DNA from: an uncultured bacterium
GTDB lineage: Bacteria > Cyanobacteriota > Vampirovibrionia > Gastranaerophilales > Gastranaerophilaceae
Direction: 5' to 3'
NCBI GenBank assembly: GCA_900314375.1
Contig: OMVC01000022.1
Coordinates: forward strand, 1-9,905
DNA length: 9,905 nucleotides
In this document: piece after piece, positions 1-5,428 of the stretch
How the letters are laid out: every line of letters starts with the position of its first letter
Numbering within the stretch: position 1 is the first letter of the stretch
The notes under the pieces: model-generated
The model's input: the letters and a program-made list of their open reading frames with translations, nothing else
Told to the model about the DNA's origin: nothing
Database searches by the model: none
Position numbers and translations under genes: made by a program

Positions 1-508
1 CTGAACCGTTTAAAAATGTGTCCATTTTTATATCGGCAGAAACATACAAATCTTGTGCTTTATCAATTTCTTCAAGCAGAGTCTTTAACTCCGCTTTGTA
101 TTGTGAAGTCTTTTTGCAAGATTGATAAAAATCCAGCATACTGTCTAAAGATTTTATGCTGTCTTCTACTGCAGTTCTTCTTTCCCCGTCATCTCTTATT
201 CCGGTAAATATAAGTTTATACATTGAATTTGCATTATGTTGCGCATAATCAATATACATGCAAGAAGCATTTTTTATCGGTAAATTCTTCCGCTTATTCA
301 TTTCTTGATTTAAATAATCCGCAATGGAGAGGTATTTGATGTATTTATCGGATGTAGACATTTGATTGTTATTGTCTATGGAATCAAAATCTATTCGTTC
401 ATACAGTTGTTTTGATTCGGCATAAGTAGTAATGCTGTACACAAGCAAAGAAACACCGCACAATATTACGGATATACCTAATGCCAACAATTTGTTATTT
501 TTATTCAT
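1..508 (-). CDS. Membrane-anchored helical protein of unknown function (C-terminus outside window)
   Basis: This open frame runs from an ATG at 508 off the left edge, giving 169 visible residues and no stop, so the C-terminus is missing. The start is preceded by a GAGAGGG ribosome site. Residues about 6-30 form one hydrophobic segment (LLALGISVILCGVSLLVY) after a short Asn/Lys-rich N-terminus. This is a signal anchor or an uncleaved signal peptide, placing the rest outside the cytoplasm. The remainder is hydrophilic and looks mostly helical, with the Leu/Glu/Lys pattern of a coiled coil near residues 115-155. Two cysteines lie outside the membrane segment (about 83 and 131). I do not recognise the family. 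It diverges from the secreted orphan at 604, and the two share a 95-bp promoter region. The frame is convincing because it is open throughout and has both a promoter and a ribosome site. Confidence 0.75.
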   Translation of the reverse strand, partial: MNKNNKLLALGISVILCGVSLLVYSITTYAESKQLYERIDFDSIDNNNQMSTSDKYIKYLSIADYLNQEMNKRKNLPIKNASCMYIDYAQHNANSMYKLIFTGIRDDGERRTAVEDSIKSLDSMLDFYQSCKKTSQYKAELKTLLEEIDKAQDLYVSADIKMDTFLNGS

Positions 509-529
509 AACGACCCTCTCTTTATCAGT

Positions 530-559
530 ATTATATAATAAATTTTACAAAAATAACAA
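530..559 (-). promoter_or_regulatory. Sigma-70-type promoter for the leftward gene
   Basis: Read on the minus strand, TTGTTA (559-554) and TATAAT (535-530) are separated by 18 bp. This lies 22 bp upstream of the ATG at 508, leaving a short leader that contains the GAGAGGG site. The -10 is a perfect consensus match and the -35 is moderate. Confidence 0.55.
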
Positions 560-574
560 CTTTTGAAAAATGTG

Positions 575-580
575 TATAAT
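575..580 (+). promoter_or_regulatory. -10 box for the gene at 604
   Basis: TATAAT lies 23 bp upstream of the ATG at 604, followed by the ribosome site AAGGAG just before the start. No good -35 is visible at 16-18 bp spacing, so the promoter may be weak or activator-dependent. It lies within 20 bp of the divergent promoter's -35. Confidence 0.4.
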
Positions 581-603
581 ATAGTAATAAGGAGAAATAT
601 GTC

Positions 604-1239
604 ATGAAAAAGATTATAATATGTTTATTCGCATTATTAATCGGTAATTCCGCTATTGCACAAGATGTCACAGTTGAATCACTATTTTATATAAAAGCGA
701 CTCATACACTTTCGCAAGATGCATACAATAATTTGGATGAGCAATTTAATAAAGGGGAATACCAAAGTGCGTTAACTTCATTTTTAAAAGATTGCCAACC
801 GTATAAAGAAAATGTTGAAGTAAATATGTTTGGTTTAAAAGTGAATTTCAATATCAACAACAGCGGTTGGATTAATGACAGATGCGAATATAAATTATCT
901 GCAAAACTACTTTCTCTTGATGAAAAGTCAAGAAAGACCATGAATATTGGTATTCCGAATGATAAAATTTTGAATGTAGAACCGAGAATAAGTTGTTCTT
1001 TTAGTCGTGAACAGTTGGTTTTATTGGTTGATGAATTAGCAAAAATGTATAATAGTAACAAAATGATGCATCAAGCCGTATATAAGCCTGCATCAAATGA
1101 TGTAAAGAAATTTGATGAAAAGTTTGTTCGTATGTTTGAACATGACAAAGTTTGTAAACTTGAAAATAAAGAGGATATTATGCGTATTTTTGCGGATGAT
1201 TTTGGAGTTCAAACACAAAATATAGAATTAGATTTATAA
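604..1239 (+). CDS. Secreted protein of unknown function with four mature cysteines
   Basis: The product has 211 residues and a clear Sec signal peptide: MKK, a hydrophobic core (IIICLFALLIG) and a likely cleavage after AIA at residue 19. The mature protein is therefore periplasmic or released. It has four cysteines (about 64, 94, 131, 184), an even number that would suit two disulfides. The central region around residues 88-145 (GWINDRCEY ... ISCSFSREQLVLL) looks like a compact domain with alternating strands and a helix. I do not recognise the family. The ATG at 604 is chosen because AGGAG ends 9 bases upstream; an overlapping ATG at 599 hits a stop at once. The metallopeptidase-like gene at 1312 follows after 72 bp with its own ribosome site and no obvious terminator between, so co-transcription is possible but unproven. 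Confidence 0.8.
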   Translation: MKKIIICLFALLIGNSAIAQDVTVESLFYIKATHTLSQDAYNNLDEQFNKGEYQSALTSFLKDCQPYKENVEVNMFGLKVNFNINNSGWINDRCEYKLSAKLLSLDEKSRKTMNIGIPNDKILNVEPRISCSFSREQLVLLVDELAKMYNSNKMMHQAVYKPASNDVKKFDEKFVRMFEHDKVCKLENKEDIMRIFADDFGVQTQNIELDL

Positions 1240-1311
1240 ATATAGATTTCTTTACAATTGCGCAAATAAAAATATTTACGGATTTTATTTCGTAATAAAA
1301 AGGATTCATTA

Positions 1312-2451
1312 ATGCATTTATCTCCGGTAATAAAAAATATGCGCACCAATTATAGGGATGTAAAAAGATATATTGTACACAAACTAAACCACGATAAATA
1401 CAAATATATTTTAAAAATCAAAACTGAAAAGTGCAGCGTTTCTCAATTAAAAAGTATGGGTGTATCGGTTCCTGAAGGTGCTGATACATTTACAATGGTG
1501 CATATCGGCAAAAGAGATGACAGTAAATATTCGAAAAGAATTACTACATTTTTTAATAATAATCAAATATGCGCCCGCTATATCGATTCAGGTGACGAAT
1601 TTATTACAAAAGTCTATAATCAAAAAACTTATAATCGAGGGGTAAATAATCTTTTTCACCGTGTTGTAAAAACTTTTATATATAAAAACAACGCAGCTCC
1701 TGAGTATAGTGAACTTGAACATTTAGAAATAATCAGAAACAATCTCAACGGCAGTGTAAAATATAAAATGCACAGAGATAAAAATACTTTTAAGGATTCA
1801 ATTATTAAAGCAAGTTTAAAAGAACATGATAATTTTTTGAACTCAAAATTGGCAAAACGTGATATAGATTTAGATATTCGAATCGGGAATGACGGTATTC
1901 CTCATATTGAAAGTAAATCCGTATCAGACGGAATAAATCTTTCTGAGCAGGATGAGTTTTTACCGTACAGATTTATTTTTGACACATCAAAAAAGAGATT
2001 GGCATTTACTCATTATTTTATAAAGAAGTATCATCTGGAGGATCTTGGAATAAAAATTAAAGAAGAGCATATGTCGGATAACGATATTGGGAGTTTTGAT
2101 GAATTTGAAAAAACAATTACTTATGATAAAGATGCCTGTGAAACTATAACGTTAGCGGCACACGAGGTCCGCCATGCTTATCAATATGCACAAATAGGCA
2201 GGTTGGGAAAAGGTTATACCCCATATTGCCGGCAATGCCGAAAGAAATTCGGTAATATTACAAATCCGGATGAATTGGCGCAAGCATACAAATTTTTAAT
2301 AGCCGGAGAAAACTATCCGGCAAGCGGCAGCGGCAAATTGTATTCCGAAAATTATCTGGAAAAAGATGCTAATCATGCAGAACTGCTTGCGATGAGAGAA
2401 TATTCAAAGGGAGCAAAAGCACTGGCTTCACAAATAGGCAGATATATTTAG
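1312..2451 (+). CDS. Putative HExxH zinc metallopeptidase-like protein
   Basis: The product has 379 residues, no signal peptide and no membrane segment, so it looks cytosolic or is exported by an unrecognised route. Near the C-terminus is HEVRH (residues 284-288) inside LAAHEVRHAYQYA, a zincin-type helix in which the two histidines would bind zinc and Glu285 would be the catalytic base. About 60 residues later, LEKDANHAELLAMREY (349-364) has the acidic E-x-D-A pattern that supplies the third ligand in many toxin-like and phage-associated zincins. A CxxC pair (306, 309) lies between the two. The N-terminal 270 residues are Lys/Asn-rich and unrecognised. The start follows AAAAGGA with 7-nt spacing. 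A CheR-like gene begins 34 bp downstream and is probably co-transcribed. The peptidase call rests on motifs only; the substrate is unknown. Confidence 0.7.
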   Translation: MHLSPVIKNMRTNYRDVKRYIVHKLNHDKYKYILKIKTEKCSVSQLKSMGVSVPEGADTFTMVHIGKRDDSKYSKRITTFFNNNQICARYIDSGDEFITKVYNQKTYNRGVNNLFHRVVKTFIYKNNAAPEYSELEHLEIIRNNLNGSVKYKMHRDKNTFKDSIIKASLKEHDNFLNSKLAKRDIDLDIRIGNDGIPHIESKSVSDGINLSEQDEFLPYRFIFDTSKKRLAFTHYFIKKYHLEDLGIKIKEEHMSDNDIGSFDEFEKTITYDKDACETITLAAHEVRHAYQYAQIGRLGKGYTPYCRQCRKKFGNITNPDELAQAYKFLIAGENYPASGSGKLYSENYLEKDANHAELLAMREYSKGAKALASQIGRYI

Positions 2452-2485
2452 AAATAGCAAAATCTTTTAAGAGGTAAAAAATAAT

Positions 2486-3211
2486 ATGATTACTATAAAT
2501 CCAATAAATACAAATAATAATTACAGACCAACATTTGGAATATATTTTCATACTGTAAAAGATAATTTAGGCAATATTGTGTACCGCGGGGATACAAGAT
2601 TTTTCCGAGGTGATATAAATTGGAATAAGCTTGTAGATTTTTTAGAAGAAAAATATAAAAATACTAATGATGTTAAAATAATTATGCACGCTTGTTCCAA
2701 TGGCGAAGAAGCATACTCACTTATTACTGTGTTATTAGAAAGACTGGGGCAAAATGCCGAAAAGTTTTTCCCTATATTGGCAAAAGATATTGACACAAAG
2801 CATATCAATTTAGCAAAGACAGGTATTTATGATATTTCTTTAATTGAAAAGATGGAAGCAAAACGTTATATTGGAGATAATTTTTATAAATACTTTGATG
2901 AATGCACCAATGGTAAATGCTCAAAACCGAAAGAATTTATAAAAAATAAAGTAATATTTGAATGGGGAGATATTTTAGAAGATGTAAAAACCTTATCGTT
3001 GAAAAATAAAATATTGTTAGCAAGAAATTTTATGCCGTATTTAGGCAAGGAAGAAATTTATCGTTATGTAAATACGCTCGCGCAAAAAGCTGATGAGTCA
3101 ACAACAATAATAATTGGCGGTTTTGACAGAGATTTTGGTATGGATACTTTATTTAACAGGTTTGGTTTTAAAAGAGTTGGAACACATGGGGTTTTCGAAA
3201 AGAAAAAATAA
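2486..3211 (+). CDS. Stand-alone CheR-type SAM-dependent methyltransferase-like protein
   Basis: The product has 241 residues. The core matches the CheR methyltransferase layout: TRFFRGD (37-43) for the family's T-x-FFR segment; ACSNGEEAYS (69-78) for the SAM-binding CS-x-GEE-x-YS motif; AKDID (99-103) for ATDID; AKTGIYD (110-116); and ARNFMPYL (179-186) for CRNVLIYF. CheR normally methylates glutamates on chemoreceptors. This copy lacks the helical CheR N-terminal domain and instead begins with an Asn-rich stretch ending in PTFG (residues 1-18). No chemotaxis gene is in view, so the target is open; another protein carboxylate or a small molecule is possible. AGAGG lies 11 nt before the ATG, a slightly long spacing. 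A short AT-rich hairpin follows the stop. The fold assignment is fairly secure; the substrate is not. Confidence 0.75.
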   Translation: MITINPINTNNNYRPTFGIYFHTVKDNLGNIVYRGDTRFFRGDINWNKLVDFLEEKYKNTNDVKIIMHACSNGEEAYSLITVLLERLGQNAEKFFPILAKDIDTKHINLAKTGIYDISLIEKMEAKRYIGDNFYKYFDECTNGKCSKPKEFIKNKVIFEWGDILEDVKTLSLKNKILLARNFMPYLGKEEIYRYVNTLAQKADESTTIIIGGFDRDFGMDTLFNRFGFKRVGTHGVFEKKK

Positions 3212-3232
3212 AAATTTCAAATATTGAAATTT
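3212..3232. repeat. Short AT-rich inverted repeat after the CheR-like gene
   Basis: AAATTTCAA and TTGAAATTT form a perfect 9-bp stem around a 3-nt ATA loop, immediately after the stop codon. There is no following T-run and only one G-C pair per arm, so it would be a weak terminator. It may instead stabilise the mRNA 3' end or bind a regulator of the gene at 3282. Confidence 0.45.
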
Positions 3233-3269
3233 AGTATATCTATATGACAAATTATAAAAAATATTTTTT

Positions 3270-3275
3270 TATAAT
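3270..3275 (+). promoter_or_regulatory. -10 box giving a probable leaderless transcript
   Basis: TATAAT is followed by exactly six bases (GTTAGA) and then the ATG at 3282. With the usual start 6-7 nt past the -10, the mRNA would begin at or next to the start codon. No purine-rich ribosome site is present between them. A weak ATGACA lies further upstream, but its spacing of about 20 bp is too long to count on. Confidence 0.55.
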
Positions 3276-3281
3276 GTTAGA

Positions 3282-3959
3282 ATGGATGAAATAGCAGTTG
3301 AACAAAAATATGCAGATTATATAGAAACGCTAATTGTCGGTATAGCTCCGTTGCTGCCTGATGATGTGAATAAACTTCAACAGGATTATTTGGAAAACAA
3401 CATCAGGCATTCGGCTATGCTGTTAGCTTCATCAATGCAAACGGATGCAGTGTTCAGCAGTTTAAATTTTGAGCAGCAATGTTTATATATCCAAATTATG
3501 GCAGAATGGTCTTTTCATAAAGAAATTGATTTGTTTCGTTCAGGGATACCTGCTAAATATTGGAAAATCGTAATGCAAAAAATATGGTATACAATTTGGG
3601 AAGTTATGTATGCATGTATCCAAAATGAAGCGCCTGAAAGTATAGTGTTGGATATAGTAAAACGTTATGTCAACAGAACATATAACGATGCGGTGGAAGA
3701 ATTAAAAGAATCGAACATCATTGATGATGAAACCGAAGAAAAAGCAAAAGAGCAATCTAATATTGAACTTATGGCAAAAGAATATAAGGATAAATTAAAA
3801 ATCAGGCGCGTAAAACGAATTTTTAGATATGCAATTTTATTTGCAATAATTTCAGGTTTGGTATCTTTTCTTGTCCTTCATTTCAAAACTACAGGTATAA
3901 TTATTGTTTTAACATTTGTTGTTATTTATACTATTTTCCCATTGAGCAGAAATTTATAA
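3282..3959 (+). CDS. C-terminal two-TM membrane protein of unknown function
   Basis: The product has 225 residues. Residues 1-140 are mixed helical, rich in Trp, Tyr and Met (for example WSFHKEIDLF and KYWKIVMQKIWYTIWEVMY). Residues 138-176 are strongly charged. They are followed by a basic patch (KIRRVKRIFR) and two membrane helices (about 181-201 and 204-221) with a very short turn. The topology is a large cytoplasmic N-terminal domain tethered by a C-terminal hairpin; the basic patch before the first helix supports this orientation. I do not recognise the family. There is no ribosome site, and the ATG sits six bases after a TATAAT box, so translation is probably leaderless. It is monocistronic in appearance: the ferredoxin downstream has its own promoter and leader. 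Confidence 0.75.
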   Translation: MDEIAVEQKYADYIETLIVGIAPLLPDDVNKLQQDYLENNIRHSAMLLASSMQTDAVFSSLNFEQQCLYIQIMAEWSFHKEIDLFRSGIPAKYWKIVMQKIWYTIWEVMYACIQNEAPESIVLDIVKRYVNRTYNDAVEELKESNIIDDETEEKAKEQSNIELMAKEYKDKLKIRRVKRIFRYAILFAIISGLVSFLVLHFKTTGIIIVLTFVVIYTIFPLSRNL

Positions 3960-3999
3960 TTAATTAAAAAAATCTGTAGTAAAATTTATTATTTTGTTA

Positions 4000-4005
4000 T
4001 ATAAT
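4000..4005 (+). promoter_or_regulatory. -10 box for the ferredoxin gene
   Basis: A TATAAT hexamer lies 51 bp upstream of the ferredoxin ATG. The expected -35 region holds no strong match. An 8-bp inverted repeat begins 4 bp downstream and would cover the transcription start. Confidence 0.5.
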
Positions 4006-4009
4006 GGAT

Positions 4010-4030
4010 TTGTGAAAGATATTTTCACAA
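4010..4030. promoter_or_regulatory. Operator-like inverted repeat at the ferredoxin transcription start
   Basis: TTGTGAAA and TTTCACAA are perfect 8-bp arms around GATAT. The repeat sits just after the -10 box, so a bound repressor would block initiation; in RNA it could also form a 5' hairpin. The half-site resembles TGTGA of CRP/FNR-family sites, but the gap is 9 rather than 6 bases, so I do not assign a regulator. Confidence 0.5.
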
Positions 4031-4056
4031 GGTTTATAATATAAGGAGAAAGTAAA

Positions 4057-4233
4057 ATGACAGTTACAGTTAGTGATGCTTGTATAGCATGTGGTGCTTG
4101 CGAATCAATTTGTGATGCAGTATTTTCAATTGAAGATAAAGCTGTTGTAAACGAAGCTGCTGTTGCAGATAATATTGACAGCGTAAAAGAAGCTGCTGAT
4201 GCATGCCCTGTGGGTGCTATTGAAGTAGAATAG
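4057..4233 (+). CDS. Single [4Fe-4S] cluster ferredoxin
   Basis: The product has 58 residues and is a low-potential electron carrier in the cytosol. The cluster ligands are C9, C12 and C15 in CIACGAC and C50 in ACPVGAI, matching the short single-cluster ferredoxins of the Desulfovibrio/Thermotoga type. The usual fifth cysteine is present (C19). Its disulfide partner in some family members, expected near residue 43, is a valine here, so C19 is probably free. The usual Pro after that cysteine is Asp (CDAVF). The protein is very acidic (many D and E, four K), typical of ferredoxins. AAGGAG precedes the ATG by 8 nt. The gene is monocistronic, with its own promoter and operator-like repeat and a strong palindromic terminator 19 bp after the stop. 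Its partner enzyme is not in the window. Confidence 0.93.
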   Translation: MTVTVSDACIACGACESICDAVFSIEDKAVVNEAAVADNIDSVKEAADACPVGAIEVE

Positions 4234-4252
4234 TTTGAAAACTAATAGAATA

Positions 4253-4288
4253 AAAAAGACAATACATAAATTTATGTATTGTCTTTTT
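4253..4288. terminator. Perfect palindromic bidirectional terminator
   Basis: Two 18-base arms (AAAAAGACAATACATAAA and its exact reverse complement) form a hairpin with an A-run on the left and a T-run on the right. It can therefore stop transcription of the ferredoxin (plus) and of the convergent gene ending at 4311 (minus). Confidence 0.9.
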
Positions 4289-4310
4289 GTTATTAAGCAT
4301 TTTCATTTAA

Positions 4311-4709
4311 TTAAAATGCACATGTCATAACTAAATCTGTACCGTTATTACGAGCTTCTGCAATTGCCTCTGTCGGAGATAGTTGTATAATTCCGTTTGG
4401 AGTAGCTATACCGTAAACACGACATCTTACATTAGTACGTTCTTGCGATTTCGTTTTACTTAAAATATTAACTTGTTGGCTTAATTCATCTATACGATTT
4501 GATAAATTTTGAATTTGATTATTATTTTCTGAAATGATATTTTGTTCATAGTTGTAATCTTCTTGGGCTCTTTGCTGGAAGTTGTTATTATTTTCATCTA
4601 ATTTTTTATTTGCTGCATCTTTTGTATTAGTATAAATCGCCCCTATAACAAAAACGAACATTAGTAAAAATATTATCGTAGTTATTTGAAACTTACTTAA
4701 TTCTTGCAT
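4311..4709 (-). CDS. Membrane-anchored coiled-coil protein of unknown function
   Basis: The product has 132 residues. One N-terminal membrane helix (about 8-28, ITTIIFLLMFVFVIGAIY) is followed by a Gln/Asn-rich coiled-coil segment (about 33-88, with IQNLSNRIDELSQQVNILS as the clearest heptads). A small C-terminal domain (94-132) carries two cysteines (C96 and C130), which would suit one disulfide. The layout is a short cytoplasmic tail, a membrane anchor, a periplasmic stalk and a small head; it could oligomerise through the coil. I do not recognise the head (VRCRVYGIATPNG). The start is supported by AGGAG 8-9 nt upstream and an extended -10 promoter. It converges on the ferredoxin gene at a shared terminator and diverges from the flavodoxin-DXS operon. 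Confidence 0.8.
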   Translation of the reverse strand: MQELSKFQITTIIFLLMFVFVIGAIYTNTKDAANKKLDENNNNFQQRAQEDYNYEQNIISENNNQIQNLSNRIDELSQQVNILSKTKSQERTNVRCRVYGIATPNGIIQLSPTEAIAEARNNGTDLVMTCAF

Positions 4710-4737
4710 ATTTTTCTCCTGTTACTTTTCCTATTAC

Positions 4738-4746
4738 ATTCTAGCA
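4738..4746 (-). promoter_or_regulatory. Extended -10 promoter for the coiled-coil gene
   Basis: On the minus strand TGC directly precedes TAGAAT, an extended -10 element. It lies 28 bp upstream of the ATG at 4709, with AGGAG in the leader. The -35 is weak, as is common for extended -10 promoters. Confidence 0.45.
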
Positions 4747-4790
4747 TAAGTTTTAATTTAAGCATAAATATTACGCAATCTTAAAATATT

Positions 4791-4819
4791 TTGCACAAAT
4801 TTTAAAAAGTTATGATAAT
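4791..4819 (+). promoter_or_regulatory. Promoter of the flavodoxin-DXS operon
   Basis: TTGCAC (4791-4796) and GATAAT (4814-4819) are separated by 17 bp. The predicted start near 4826 gives a leader of about 30 nt holding AAGGAG at 4842-4847. No riboswitch-sized leader is present. Confidence 0.5.
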
Positions 4820-4855
4820 ATTTATTATATAGTGCGTAAATAAGGAGAAAAGAGT

Positions 4856-5416
4856 ATGTTTTTGAAAAAGATAATATTATTATTTTTTGTTATTTTTGCT
4901 GGAATATTTGCACCTACTGTTTTTGGTGCCCAAGACAATCCTAATTCTTCAATAGTTATTTATTATACTATAAACGGTAATACAAAAACTATTGCACAAA
5001 AGATTTCAGCGATGACAAATTCAGAAGTGTTTGAAATAGAAAAGGATAAGCCGTATTCTGATAATTATAAAAAATTTACAGAGCAAATATTAAAAGAAGC
5101 AGCATCAAAAAAGTGCCCAAAATTAAAACAAAAGAAATTAAAAGATTTATATAAATACGATGTGGTTTACCTCGGTATTCCGGTGTATTACGGAGAAATT
5201 GCTCCGGCAATACGCACATTTTTAAAAGCAAACAAATTTAAAGGGAAAACTGTTATTCCGTTTTATTCTTTAGACAACGGCAATTTGGGTAATGCAGCCA
5301 AATCTACAAAGAAATTAGTCGGAAAAACACATTTTAAAAATGGTTTTGAATATAAAGATAATAACAAATATAAATTAGATTCAGAACTTGCCAATTGGTT
5401 ATACAGTATCAAATAA
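4856..5416 (+). CDS. Exported flavodoxin-like protein
   Basis: The product has 186 residues. A Sec-type signal peptide (MFLKK, then a hydrophobic core to about residue 20, likely cleavage after VFG at 24) precedes a flavodoxin fold. The FMN phosphate loop is TINGNTKTIA (38-47), a variant of T-x-T-G-N-T. LGIPVYYGEIAPAIRTFL (106-123) matches the family's LG-x-P-x-W-x-G segment with Tyr in place of the usual Trp. PFYSLDNGNLG (135-145) corresponds to the last flavin-binding loop. There is no lipobox cysteine, so a free periplasmic form or uncleaved anchoring is expected. Flavodoxins are normally cytosolic electron carriers; a short flavodoxin family of this shape is known in gut bacteria, but I cannot name an electron partner. 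The DXS-like gene follows after 12 bp, so the two are almost certainly one operon. Confidence 0.88.
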   Translation: MFLKKIILLFFVIFAGIFAPTVFGAQDNPNSSIVIYYTINGNTKTIAQKISAMTNSEVFEIEKDKPYSDNYKKFTEQILKEAASKKCPKLKQKKLKDLYKYDVVYLGIPVYYGEIAPAIRTFLKANKFKGKTVIPFYSLDNGNLGNAAKSTKKLVGKTHFKNGFEYKDNNKYKLDSELANWLYSIK

Positions 5417-5428
5417 GGAGTATATAAA

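Noticed and set aside
16..207. A 63-codon plus-strand reading frame near the left edge
   Set aside because: It lies opposite the longer open minus-strand gene 1-508, which has a promoter, a ribosome site and a sensible protein; the plus frame has neither.
702..1061. A 119-codon antisense frame inside the secreted orphan
   Set aside because: The sense gene has a signal peptide and a ribosome site; the antisense product is Ser/Leu/Phe-rich in the manner of a shadow of AT-rich coding DNA.
1276..1295. Stem-loop TTACG/CGTAA before the metallopeptidase-like gene
   Set aside because: A five-base stem with a ten-base loop is too weak to support as a regulatory structure.
3212..3232. Rho-independent terminator after the CheR-like gene
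   Set aside because: The hairpin is almost all A-T and lacks a T-run, so it is listed as an inverted repeat only.
4010..4030. CRP/FNR binding site in the ferredoxin leader
   Set aside because: TGTGA and TCACA are present but separated by 9 bases instead of 6, and the position is downstream of the -10; kept only as an unassigned inverted repeat.
4743..4767. Direct repeat AGCATAA (4743-4749 and 4761-4767) between the divergent genes
   Set aside because: Seven bases in very AT-rich DNA is likely chance, and one copy is part of the extended -10 element; no third copy is seen.
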